Assembly: GCF_963576545.1 (NCBI RefSeq)
Contig: NC_083646.1
Span: forward strand, 16,841,961 to 16,905,960
Origin: Limanda limanda
Taxonomy: Eukaryota > Chordata > Actinopteri > Pleuronectiformes > Pleuronectidae
Direction: 5' to 3'
Length of the DNA stretch: 64,000 bases
This document shows, in pieces, positions 34,415-46,252 of this stretch (positions within the stretch are counted from its first letter, which is position 1; the number at the start of each line of letters is the position of its first letter). Made by a program: the position numbers and the translations under genes. Below the pieces are notes generated by a model. It was not told the origin of the DNA, ran no database searches, and was given only the letters and a program-made list of their open reading frames with translations.

Positions 34415-34875
34415 AGAAGGCTTTGACGAATAAGTGGGAGGGAAATTATTTAAAAATATTTTTATGTTTGTTTAACCCTTTCGTGAGGGAGAATCCAACC
34501 CTTGAAATGTGCAAATTGTGTCACATTTTAACACATTATTATGTCTTATATTATATGTATTGTTTTATCGTTTGGTTTTAATCGCTGCCTTAAGCCTATT
34601 TATACAGACTTAATCTTTTTTTCATTTTATTTGACTGTCTCACTGAGGAGATAATCTGTCTGTGCACATATTTCTTCTGATGTATTATATTTGTGTGTGT
34701 GTGCTCTGCTCCGTCTGCAGTGAACTGAGGAGACACGTGGCTCTGATGTTGTCGTTTCTTCTTTGTTGCTGTTTTCAAACCGGATTTTAAACCGTTTCCC
34801 ACTTGTTCATCGTGTTTCTAAATATGATACTAATTTTATGTGTATATTTTATCACTGTTTTATATTTTATGATAC

Positions 34876-34881
34876 AATAAA
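34876..34881 (+). terminator. mtbp polyadenylation signal
   Basis: AATAAA about 460 nt after the mtbp stop, preceded by AT-rich 3' UTR. Confidence 0.8.
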
Positions 34882-36248
34882 GAACTGTTGAATCTTATTT
34901 GGTGCCCAGTTGACTTCCTGATGAAAGCCTGAGCCGGCGGGAAAAGTGTGAGTGTGTTGAGAGCAAATATCCGTGAGTGTGTGTCGTCTCTAAGAAGCAT
35001 GTGTTGCATTATCGGCGCTGACAGCGAACAGCACAATCTGGATGGTAGCTGTTGTTCACACAGTGAAAACAGAGCCACGAGTCGTGCAGCCCATGGTGCA
35101 GTGCTCATTACCACTGACAGTCAGATTTGTCCTGGTTGGACTATTTGTCCTCCATCACCACCGTGAGCTTCAACAGGCACAGCCAGCTGTTCCACTTTAA
35201 CCATGCTGTCTTCTCTCCACCATAAGGCTGTGTTAATGTGGATGATCTGCTCTTTTGAGAAGCTGGAAAGATGGGGCACTTTTCTACGAAGAGGAAGAAT
35301 TCACTTGTGTTTCAGCACAGCATTTTAAGTGTCTGCAGAACATCTTAACTGACAGGTCCCTCATTTCTTAGTAAGTTTGGTGGGAAGGGTAATTTGGTGA
35401 TTATTACTGGGAAGAATACAATTATCCTTCAATGAATTACTACATTCAGTTTAGTTTAAGTAAATACTAACATATTATTTGAAACACAGTTAATATAATA
35501 TCATACATTATTAGTCTGACAATGTAGAGACAATAACTGCACTATAGCAGCAAAGGGGATAGTAAACTTAACAACCTAAATTTAAAAATATATATCATTA
35601 ACCATAAACAATAGGGAATGTAAAAATAGCAGTAATGGATATAAAAATAAATACTGAGATTTGCTTAATGTTATTTTGCATTTAATTGAGTACAGCACTT
35701 GACTAAATGTGCTACTCTCTACCAGTTATCCCCGAATGCTTATTCTGCTGAACCTGCAAAAGTTATATCTCTGAAATCCCATTTTCTGTTACTGAATAAC
35801 AGCAATAAGTAATTTAATAAATATTGAATAATCAATTATAATGTAAAGTAACTGACCTGCTGTTCTGACTAATTTGAAATAGTTGCTTGAACCAAATAAA
35901 CTCAGTTTTTCCCACATTTATGTCAAATCACTTGAAATTTGAAATTGCTATTTACAGTTGTTATTAGACTATTGTCATATTGTGTGTCAGTAAAGATCTA
36001 CTGAGTCAGACATGTTGAGAATCATTGTTAGACTATCTCCAAATATAGTGTGTTTTTCACTCCTTGTAACCTCACATTTTCATTGTGCGTGTTTTTGGGG
36101 AACGTTCTGAGCTTGTATCCATCGGTGTGTGAGTACCACAGAGCGGTCAGGGTGAGATTATGAAAGGGTTTTATCTGCATGTGTGGCTTGTATCACAGTG
36201 GACCAACAGAAGAGATAATACAGTTACACTGAGCCTCATTCATCTGAG

Positions 36249-36249
<1 letters not shown>

Positions 36250-36279
<30 letters not shown>
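36250..36279. repeat. (CA)n microsatellite
   Basis: Uninterrupted CA dinucleotides, about 15 units. Confidence 0.95.
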
Positions 36280-36280
<1 letters not shown>

Positions 36281-36887
36281 GCCTTGGTAGAAAATGACCA
36301 CATAAGGGAAATACACTGAGGCTGTGCCGATGGGGAGACAACAAACGCTGCCACTTATCACTGTAGTTCTTTGTTTAATTAGATAAGAGTAACTTGACCC
36401 ATCTCCTTGTATGGACACTTTTTCAAACTCGTGTTTCTGCCGTTCTAAAACTTGACACATGTCAGATACCTAAAATCTTCAGACGAAGACAAAACACCGA
36501 ACCAGAGCTAAAGGATTTCTGTGCAACAACAAATCCTCAAAATAAAATCTGCAGACCTTGTGTTTCCCCCCTTATCGGTTTTAAACTGTGGACACTAAAT
36601 GATTTACACACTTCTTCTGTGGGCCCATTAAACGGAGACAGCAGAGAGTAAATGAGCTGGCCATCTGTTGTGGCTGCTGCTTGTTGCAACATATAAAATA
36701 AATGTTATTAATGGTCAGGGGAGGTTTTCGGTCCAGAAGCTCGTCTTACGGCTGCTGGAGGGATGAGAGAGATGAGGGATGATGAAAGAGAAGAAGCAAT
36801 GTGAATAATGTAATAAATAAAAAAAACAGGCTGAATAGGTTCCTGAAGGGTTTTGGAGACAGAGGTTATGTCTTTTGTCTGGGAGAC

Positions 36888-37222
36888 TTAAAGGGATAGT
36901 TCAGAGAAAAATGAAAAATTCACCCGCTATCTACTCACCACTAAGCCGATGGAGGGGTGAGTGAAGTGTTTGAGTCCACAAAACACTTTTGGAGTTTCAG
37001 GAGCAAACAGCTTTGCAGCCAAATCCAATACAATTGAAGTCAATGGTGACCTAGACGTAATAAAACAACAGACAAAACATAACATGCCTCCATGCTGCTC
37101 GTGTGGTGTCATCCAAATGTCCGCAAGCACAGACATTCAAATTCGAATCGGCGTCATTTACACCTAAATGTCGGCTGTTATCTTCCTACGAGGCTCATTC
37201 ACGAACCCCTTCACTGCATATC
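36888..37222. repeat. High-copy teleost repeat starting TTAAAGGGATAG
   Basis: TTAAAGGGATAGTTCAGAG, then CTACTCACCACTAAGCCGAT, TTGAAGTCAATGGTGACC and TGCTCGTGTGGTGTCATCC. These blocks are recalled from a widespread fish repeat. The initial TTAA could be a piggyBac-style duplication, but no matching right end was confirmed. Confidence 0.6.
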
Positions 37223-37247
37223 ACATGTGTGTTCTGTCATGTCTCCT

Positions 37248-37335
37248 TAAAGCTGCTTTCATGCACTGACATCCAGACGTTTTCCAGAGGGGCGGTATTT
37301 GACAACGCAAATGTCAGAGTCAGTTGCTTGCTTGG
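37248..37335. repeat. Degraded repeat (GCTTTCATGCACTGA type)
   Basis: Shares a CTGCTTTCA-ATGCACT...GACATTTTCC-like order with 33365-33410. A reverse-orientation relative may lie near 59440-59520 (GGAAAATGTCTGGA). Confidence 0.4.
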
Positions 37336-38245
37336 AAATTTCCCCACAACTTTTAACATCAGCCTTCCAGTAGAACGTTCACGAGAGAACACAACAGGAA
37401 AGTGTCCAGAAAATTCAGCGAGTGAGTGGTGAGGCGGTGTTTAACACGCAACGGACGTGAAACTTGGGTAATGCAAATATCTCAGGATGAAAAAGAGGTT
37501 AGAGAGAGAGAGATTTAAGAGCGGCAGATTTAAGAAAGGCAGAGGGCCAAGAACAGAGCCCTGGGGTCCTCCATATTTATGTCTGTATTTTGTGGTAAGG
37601 AAACACACTTATGATACCATGTCTGAGAAGCATAGCTGACTTTGGTAATACGATGACCCTCTGTATCAAAAAAACATGCTTATTAATAAATAATGTGCCT
37701 ACGTTCTTTGGGGTTTTTCTCCAGTTTTAACTTGTTGCTGTCTCTGTCATCATCAGAGTGTAAGGATTTGATTTGTTATCGTCTTGTCCCGATTCTCCAG
37801 CAGGTCTCCATGTTCCCTTCTCTCTGAGGTTCATTCCCTTTTGTCAAGTCGGCCGTCCTCCTCAGTGTTTGACTAAAAGTCTGATCATGAAATAGTAAAG
37901 AGCAGAATAAATCTCCAGGTACTTCACGTGAGCCTCCCCTGGATTTTTATGAACCCATGCTCATACCGTCCTGTTTCATGTTTGTCAGTAGGTGTCCTGC
38001 GACGGGCAGAGGAGCATTTGAAATCCTGCTCTGACGATCAAATCCTGTTGTAACGACATGAAACGCTCCTGTGGTGTTGAAACTACACAGAGCGATGACC
38101 GCCTCAACTCCCGTCGCTTCTGTTTTCATGACAGCAGGCCGTACCTGTGGGATCCATCAACCTGTGCAAGAAAACACGCGACTGCACACACACACACAGT
38201 TATGTATCCCTGTGCTTCTAACACAAAGAGCAGTCACTAAGTCAC

Positions 38246-38265
38246 TGAGTGAGTGAGTGAGTGAG
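38246..38265. repeat. (GTGA)n microsatellite
   Basis: Five tandem GTGA units. Confidence 0.9.
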
Positions 38266-39892
38266 ACAGGGGTGCATTCATTGGGCATGGCAGCTCCTGA
38301 CTTCCTTTGTTTCACACACGTACGCACGTACACACACCCTTTCCTCACCCCTCGTCTCTTTTATCATCAGAGGCTGGCACTTTGTGTGTCTGTGTGCGAG
38401 GGAGACAGACGTAGGGAGGGCACAGTGTTTCTCCTTCACACTGAGGGTAAGACACTGAAAGGCTTGGCTGGGTACCGGCAGTGCGAGCGCATACTTTCAT
38501 GATTCGAGGCCGCATAGGTTGCGTGTGGGCGGTTGTTTTTGAGAGAAGCGGAGCTTGAAGCGCAGGCCTCGTTAAGTGGGAGGGTCACAGCGGCGACATC
38601 ACCTCTCAAACGTGCCTCTGTCTGTCCTCTAATGTTCTCAGACAGCGTGTCCTCGCCTGCGTGTCTGTGTAAAGCTGCAGAGAAGGGTACTCATCTTCTT
38701 CTTGTCCATTGAAGATAATAAAGGGACGGAGAGAGGCGATGACCCTTTTTCTTTAATTCCAAATAGCACATTTTGTAGGAACTGCTGAGTCAACACTGAA
38801 GGAAAAGACCCCACGAGAGACTGTGGCACACAAAAGCTGTTCATTCAGAGCCCAGACTCACACAAACAAACAAACAAACAAAAGTCACTGAGAGAAGTAT
38901 TAACTGTGTGCAAAGGAACACAACTCTGGACGTTTATTAGCTGTCACACACACACACACAACCACACACACACACAGTTAATGACTGATTGCTAATTGAT
39001 TTGGCTCTTTTCCAGCCCATTAAATCTGACAGCTGACTGTTTCAGTCAATATCTCTCTCCCTCTCTCTCGGAATGAGAAAGCCGGCTGTTTGGGTACAAG
39101 CATGTTTGCACAGTTGCGTTTGAAATTTCAACATTTGTCTGCTTTTTCAGCATTCTGTTTGTCTCAGAGGGAAATTTGACCCGTTGCGTTTCTCTTTCAC
39201 GTGATGCAACAGTTCCTGTTCGCAGACGTTTAGCGTCCCGTTGAGAGACAGACGGTGAAATGCCGATGAACACAAAGAGGTGGAGAAATCTGCAGGTAAA
39301 CAAAGTCAGCTAGGGAGCAATGTCAAGAGTTACGTCTACACTCCTTACCCTCGGTCTCGATCTCTCCTTCGATCTGTGCATGTATGTATGAGAGAGAGTT
39401 AAGATGCCAGCTCAATACCAAGGAGCCAAGGAAAACAGTCTCAAGAGTAACGGTTGTGTTAAGCACTCACTACAACTCAATTACTCTCAAGTGCTTCGGC
39501 TAGAGACAAATGAATGTTTTTTTCCTGAGCTGGTCAATAAATCACTTCCCGATCAATCTGCACCGACACTAATAAGCAGTAAATTAGTTCTCAAACTTTC
39601 ATCTTAACTGTCCTTACAATAAAGCACTGCCTGTTTCCTTTGCACTGCAGCGAATTCTTGCTTTTAAAGCAGGGTCGAGTTTCAGATCAGTTCCCGAAAG
39701 TGAAGGAAGAGAATGGTCTAATATCCATCTAATAATATACAAAATAATTGAGAAACAGTATAATTAAACATATTTAGATGTCATTTAAATTTTAATACTA
39801 GAATATGGCATATGCTTTATTTTACCAACAAGATCCATGCATTTCCCTGGGAAAATGATGAAAATTCCTCCCTTCAAAAAACCCTCTTAGAT

Positions 39893-40018
39893 CTGCCCAA
39901 AAATTGAATGGGTTCTTTCTTTACCCATATCACATCCTTTCACCAGGTTTCATGTAAATCTATTCAGTAGTATTAACGTGATCCTGCTCACAAACAAACA
40001 AACACACAAACAAACAGA
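39893..40018 (-). repeat. Dispersed teleost repeat, copy 3 (inverted)
   Basis: On the minus strand it reads GTTTGTTTGTGAGCAGGATC, then CATGAAACCTGGTGAAAGG and GAACCCATTCAATTTTTGG. Same family as 10411-10722 and 23876-24052. Confidence 0.6.
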
Positions 40019-41736
40019 AGGGGTTGAAAACATGAGCTCCTTGGCAGCGAAGTACGGGTTGATACACATTTTCCACAGATGAGAAAAGAATCAATCACCA
40101 CTGAAGAGAATAAAAACAGAGTCATCATGTCAGTTTTGTTAAATACATGATTTATGTGCACAATCTGAGTTTCAAAACTAAGATTTATCACTCTGAGTGA
40201 CAGTACAGTAGCTGCCGAAGGCATCAGAGTATTCTACACATCACTGCAGCCGCTGCTCAAAGCGCTCCTCTCCACTTGAGGTTGTCAGTAACTGCTGGAT
40301 TCTCCGTGTGCTCCAATGCCTCCACTATCTCGGGGTAGCAACAAAACCGATTATGTCTCTCCTACAGTGCGGTATGATTACAATGTGTGGATCATTGTTC
40401 ACAGTGTGCGTGTGAAAGGTCAATGGAAGTGTGCTAGGATTTAATGGAGAGAGCGAACAGAAGAAGATCTGGCTGGTTGAGCCCAGAGCGATGCAGCCAT
40501 CACAGCAGTCACACTGTTTGCTCCGTACTCTTCATGTTCATTTATTCCTCCCCAAAATTAAAATGTTTGTTTTCTTCTCAGTCATCTGAAGGCACAAGTA
40601 AAAGACCTGGCATCAGGCCTCATCAGACACAGAGCAGCACACCGATCGGCTCTGCTGCAAGAAATCCAAAAGAAATGATGACCCACACTGTTGCACGACT
40701 AGAGCCGGATGCAAGACTACTATGATGGCTACTGTGAGAGTGACGGATAAATAATACTTCATAAGGTGATTATGGCACCATTTGATTCATGGTTAATGTT
40801 GAGAATTACTAGTTATTCATGGCAGATATTTGCTTGGGGGGAAAGAAACAAGATCAACTGTGAGCTTTAGATGTGCTTGTAGGTATATTTTGAGTTTCTT
40901 TCGGACAGAGGCTAACCTGGAATATCGTCTACATGACTTCGCACATCGTAAAGGTCGTTTTCATAGCATCATATTTCTCTATGAAATCTGACTAGTGTCT
41001 GAAATTGATCAAAATAGGTTTACATATGTGATCTGAATGCGAAACTTATTATTTTTGTTTAAAGCAAATTTAAGAGTAAATTATTCATATGCAAATTTGA
41101 TCCTCATGATAAACCTCATTGTAAATCTCGGAAAATTAAATAAAGTAAATGCCATCTGGTTCTTCAGTGTTTAGGACAAAAATGCCACAGCAGGCTGTTA
41201 TTGAACGCAGCCTTTTTTAAAGTGAGATATGAGATTCTGATGAATGGCAAAACAGAAAGAATATTCAAGTGAATTCTACTTCATTTAACTGAAACCAAAT
41301 CGTTAATACAGCTGACATCACTGTCGTATCAGTCGAACTCTGAAATTCCACCAGATGGTCGCCGTATGCGGCCTGTTAAAAAGAATACTGAGGCTATTTG
41401 AATTTGAGTCTGCTGTCACATTGTGGGAATCTGTGGCGCCGAGCGTTTCGATGATGAATATTGACGCCGCTAACAAGACATCTCAGGGGACGCAAAAAAA
41501 AAAAGACAAGCCAATGACAAATGTTTTTCCACAGTGTGCCAAAGTGTTTGTGGAAGAAAAATTACAAGTGAAATTCAGAATGTCCTTTCAGGGCTAATGG
41601 GGAATAAATTATATAAATGGTAAATGGAAGGCAGTGTGCCATTACAATGTGACTGAATTAAAAGTGAACTCATCTCAACCCCTGCTGTCCTTCGGATCCT
41701 GGACGTGACACTACTGCCTAATCTGCTCCTTCCGGT

Positions 41737-42207
41737 GTGTCCCTCAGTCTGTATTTCATATATTTCTCTACTGTGGTTCTTCAGTCCATGCAGCCCTTAA
41801 AGGGAGGATTTGTCAAAAAGAAAAACTGTCCATTTCACTCAAAGCAAAACCAATTTGAATTGGTTTCTCCAGTGTTTCTTAACTTTAGAGTTGGAGACCC
41901 AAGAAAGGTTTATTTCCGGAAAGAAGTTACATTCACTCAGCTTGGGTCCGCCCGGCTGAAGGAGTCCGACTGTGTGTGCTGCATGCGGGATGCAGACAGG
42001 TGGAGGAACAAGGTGGATTTCAGTTTTCAGAAGGTGGTTCAAATGTCCCTTTTGAGAGGCTGTCAGGCAACCAGACCCAGGCGGGCGATCTTAGCAGAGA
42101 GGAAGGAGTGGAGGATGAAGACGATTGGTTTTGGACACGAGTGGAGATCCAATTGCTGCAGAAAGAGGGGAGCAACAGAATTAAAAAAAGTAGATCAAGA
42201 GGAATAA
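41737..42207 (+). other. Unexplained 156-codon open frame
   Basis: Long open frame in intergenic DNA with an overlapping second frame (41976-42221). There is no recognised domain, no nearby promoter and no clear splice partner. It abuts a retroelement-like tail. It could be chance or degraded repeat coding; not called as a gene. Confidence 0.25.
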
Positions 42208-42228
42208 TACTAAACATGTAATAATGCC

Positions 42229-42590
42229 CCAGGCCACAAGACTTTTAAACTCCTCTGAACTGCAATAACTCTACCAAACCAGCACCCTGGCATATTTGCA
42301 CCAGCACCATGGCATATTTGAATATTTGCACAAATTGCACTATTGTTGTTTTATTTTTTTCTTAATCTGTAAAGATATATATTTATATATATATATATAT
42401 AATTTATTTTCTATTTTAAATTTGTGATATTCTTTTTTATTCTATTTTATACTATTTCTATTTTTATTTTTTTAGTTGTAATTACTTGAGCATTGCTTAA
42501 AGAGAGCCTGTGACTCAAGTATTTCATTGCCAGCGACTGCTTCATGTTATCTCTGTGCATTTGACAATATTAATCTTGAATCTTGAGATG
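42229..42590 (+). repeat. Retroelement-like 3' tail
   Basis: Ends with CATTTGACAATATTAATCTTGAATCTTGAG after a T-rich segment and a (TA)n tract (42375-42402). This resembles 3' ends of L2/CR1-type fish LINEs. No reverse transcriptase is visible. Confidence 0.45.
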
Positions 42591-43094
42591 AAAAAGAGGA
42601 GAAGAGAGTTTGTAAAGCTCATCAAACCATACATGTATATTCAAAACTAACTCCACAGTCAACCGTTCTCCATGAGGCGGGGAGTAGACCGTCCGATTTG
42701 TACACTGTACTGTTCACTGTAAACACACAGACGCCACGTCACTGGGACTAAAGCTCTGCTCAAAGCCTGAATCAACAGCGGGTGGTTTCAACAGTATTAT
42801 GACTCATATCCTGTTCCTCAGGCCTGTATGGAGATTTAACCTATAAATACTACATAAATAACAGTTAAATCCCTCTGGTTTAACAGTGAGCAACTTTCAG
42901 AGGTTCCTCATCTCCAAGAAACGCAGCACAGTGAAATATGAGAAAACTTATACGACTTTGGTCCACAAAAATTCAGAAAGTCAGGATTTTCAGGAGTTGA
43001 GATAAATGAAGCTGTGCTGGCAGCATGGATCAGTAGGGATGGCAACGTCAGTGAGTCAGTCCATCACTCTGATCCAGTCTGAAATATCCCAGAG

Positions 43095-43200
43095 TTATTG
43101 GATAGATTGCCACGACTCTTTGTGCAGACATGACTGGAGCCAATTGAATCCCAACAGCTTTAGTAATCCCCTGACTTTTCATTAAGTGCCACCAGCAGTT
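43095..43200 (+). repeat. Dispersed repeat, copy A (TTATTGGATxGATTG)
   Basis: TTATTGGATAGATTGCCA, TGAATCCCA, CCCCTGACTTTTCATTAAG and GCCACCAGCAG in order. A related copy is at 51871-51954. Confidence 0.6.
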
Positions 43201-43499
43201 CAGTGTTTATGGTTCCCACCCTCCCACCCTTTTCTGCCTTAGAGAGTGTGCTGCATGTGCATGGTAGAGTATAAACAGAGCAGGTGAACACCCTATAGAT
43301 AATGCTGCTAATTAAATGTACTATAACAGGAGGACACGGATAAATTCTGTTTGTCTGTGTCCGTCAAAACATTCATAAATGTTCCCATCTTCAGAGGGCG
43401 GGCATGATTCAGCATAACCTTAGTAGACACTGCTAACCATGAACATTCATGCACAACCCTCCCCTGGAAAAAATGAACAAATTCCCCTTTTGAGTGAAA

Positions 43500-43815
43500 C
43501 CCACCTTTGGTACAGACATACTTTAAATCCTCCTCTGGATGAACTGCAATTACTTTAACTTTTCATCTTACACTCAGATTGTGAGAAAATATGTTAGGTA
43601 ATTTGGTTTCGGACCAAATATCTGCAAAATGTATAACATTTCCATGAGCCTCATCTGTATTTTCTGTTAAGCACTTATTAGCAAATGTTAGCATGACAAA
43701 ACAATTAAGTTGGTGAACAAGGTAATTACTGTATAATACAGATCCTGCTTTGCACAGCATTCAGCACAAAGCACCATTGTGTCTAAATACAGTTTCCTAG
43801 AGGTAATTCTAGGTG
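43500..43815 (+). repeat. Dispersed repeat (GCAAATGTTAGCATG ... CAAAGCACCATTGTG)
   Basis: Blocks ACCAAATATCTGCAAAATG, AGCAAATGTTAGCATGAC and ACAAAGCACCATTGTGTCTA match a recalled teleost repeat. It is probably the continuation of the repeat starting at 43095. Confidence 0.55.
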
Positions 43816-44138
43816 TTTGTTGGTCCAAAGTGCTTTTGTTATTGCATCACTTTCTGCTGCCTTAAATTGGAAATGCAAAAATGTGCCTTAGCACACCTGG
43901 TGCTGGACCGGAAACAGACTGCACTACGCTTCAAGTTCTTCTTTGCATTGCTCACTTTGGCCGGGTGTAAGATAGGGACCTTAGTCTTGTTCCTGTCTTT
44001 CTGATCAACCAGAGCAGTGTGTGAAATTGCTGTGACAAAATTCCGGTCAACTTTACACAGGATAGTAAACACTGAAGAAGAGCTAGAACTACTGCCCTGC
44101 GTTTCTACTCCTCCGCCAACAAAAACATGTGAGGCCAC

Positions 44139-44345
44139 CATGACCTTGACCTTTGACCAACAAATTCTAATCATGTCAACGTCCAGTCCAAGTGACTGTT
44201 TGTACCAGATGTAATACAATTCCCTACGGTTGTTCCCGATATATCACGTTCACAAAAACATGCAGTCACCGTGACCTTGGCCATAAAAATCTGTTAATCT
44301 TTTAGTCCGAGGGAATGTTTGTACCAAATATAAAGATACTAAAGG
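44139..44345 (+). repeat. Two-unit repeat (TGACCTTGACCTTTGACC)
   Basis: CATGACCTTGACCTTTGACC at 44139, then a diverged second unit starting GTGACCTTGGCC near 44269. Each ends with GTTTGTACCA...AAT and a CACGTTCACAAA/GTGTTCACAAA block. Confidence 0.65.
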
Positions 44346-46022
44346 GGCTGTGTTCACAAAACTGTATCTCCCACAATTGACCATCAAGTCATCTTATAAC
44401 ATTTTACTTGTTACTTTGTGTTTTGTCAATATCTGTTTTTGTGACCATGTGACTTTTACTATCAATGTTATCGTGTTTGTTTCCATCTTTTTCCATCCAC
44501 AAGTGTCCTTGGACTTTTATAGAGCCTTGTCTGTGACTGTACTGGGACTCAGAAATGCTACAGACGGTAAAATCTGTTCTGATAAGGTGGCCAACAGAGG
44601 TTTCGAATCAAAGCTCGCAAGTTGTTGCCTATTTGCCTTCAGCGTATACTGAGCAGTCTGACATGAATGGATGAATTCAAGAGTAGTCTGAATCAGAGCT
44701 ACATGGAGACTGTCATACAGACAGATCGGGGCCTTGATACAAAACACCTCGGCTTCCAGTTTCTAAATCCCAATCCCATAAGCCTGGAGAATAAATATTT
44801 TAGTTTTCACTTGAGTTCCCAGCATGCAGTCAATCACAGCGCTGTGGCTTTGTGAATGATGAAACATCAGCGTTGTTTTTCTGTGTAAAAACAGTTTGTA
44901 TTAGTGCCAGGGGAGAGTAATAAAAGAGCTGCAAGAGTTCAATCTCCTGTCTGTCACCCACATTAATATTCATATCAGCGTTAGATCCAGGAGGTTGAGA
45001 AGTGAAATTCTTACAAACCGAGATAAGGAACATGTTTGTGTTTGGTGGTTTTCAGGTACAAACATTAAGTTGGTCTAGATTACTTTAAGTGCGGCCCCTG
45101 AAACAAGAGCCACCTGCACTTCCACACGGTGAGCAGTAAAAAGATTAAACCTCTCACAGTAAGTGACAGGTTATTTTTTTTAAAGAAAACTCCACTCTTG
45201 GACGCTCTCACCTTGGAGAGCCTGTGTTTGTGTGATTATTTTTATTACATGAGTTATTTTGTGTTGAAGTGCTGTAATTCACTTTCTGCCGTAGCACTCT
45301 CCCTCCGCCTGACTTCTATACTTCTGTTTCGCTTCATTTCCCTGAAGGCTTTTCTCAACCCCCCCGAGAGTGGCTATGAACTTGTTGTTGTTTACTGTGA
45401 GTTGTACACGTCCACAGCCAAGTAGGCTCTATATTGTTTGTTTTATTTCCCATCATCCTAACTTGTAACGCAAAACTTCAAAAGCTCAGTTAATGGTATA
45501 TTTCTAGAAGATGAAAGAAAACCTCAGTCGGACTTAAAACAGAACAGCTGTGTGGGAAATTAAATTCAAACAAAAAAGTCAGTCCTGTGCCACATTTGAT
45601 AAACATAGAATTGAATTCTGGTACTACTGCTGCAAAAACTGGCACATCAGCCTCTTTCATGGAGGTTTCCTACCTGTGGGCTTGTTAAATGTAGGTGAAT
45701 GTAGAAAGTGATTACTACTCATATTTCTTATATTCAAATAAGTAACTCAGTATAATAATCTGTTTTTAGCAAGTTATACTCTGATTATTATCCACTAAAT
45801 TGATACCTATAATGTAAAACCACTTACAGTTACTTTTAGTAACAAAAGGTACAATATTCTAAGTTGGATATTTACTTTACTTAAACATTTTCTCTTTCAG
45901 GTTTCCAAGGAAAAAACTGAGGACAACAGCCCTCCTGTCAGAACATGCCTTATTACATTTTGTGCATGAAAATATTAAGCCTTAGAAATACATGTATACA
46001 TGTATTTAAAAACAACACTCAC

Positions 46023-46252
46023 AATCTCCCCCTCCTTCCCTCCAAAGTCGAGGGCCAGCATGCGAACTCCGTCATCCGAGGACATCTTGAGTTTTTCGTA
46101 GGGGTAGGAGAGCAGCACCCTGGGCCTGGTGGGAGTTGGAGCTCCTCCCTCTTCCCCGTTTTCCCCATCCTCCAGTTTGGGGTCCGCCAGCACAGAGAAG
46201 CCCTGTTCGTAGTGAATCACCAGCCTGCACTCCTGACTCTGGTACATACAAC
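46023..46252 (-). CDS. sntb1: sntb1 exon: syntrophin-unique domain
   Basis: CMYQSQECRLVIHYEQGFSV, then an acidic insert (EDGENGEEGG) and RPRVLLSYPYEKLKMSSDDG, ending LDFGGKEGEI. Donor GTGAGT, phase 0, so at least one more coding exon is expected. Confidence 0.95.

Larger units (their letters stand above)
34882..46022. other. Intergenic region between mtbp and sntb1
   Basis: 11 kb without a supported gene. It holds dispersed repeats (36888-37222, 39893-40018, 42229-42590, 43095-43200, 43500-43815, 44139-44345), microsatellites and short random frames. By gene structure the terminal sntb1 exon should lie here on the minus strand, but I did not find it. Confidence 0.75.

Noticed and set aside
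44269..44300. GTGACCTTGGCC as part of a missing syntrophin exon
   Set aside because: It is the second unit of a dispersed repeat (44139-44345) and does not translate to the expected sequence.
45151..45320. Possible last sntb1 exon (a CACCTTGG-like block)
   Set aside because: The minus-strand translation does not give the expected HSCPK or FLSAK motifs in any frame.
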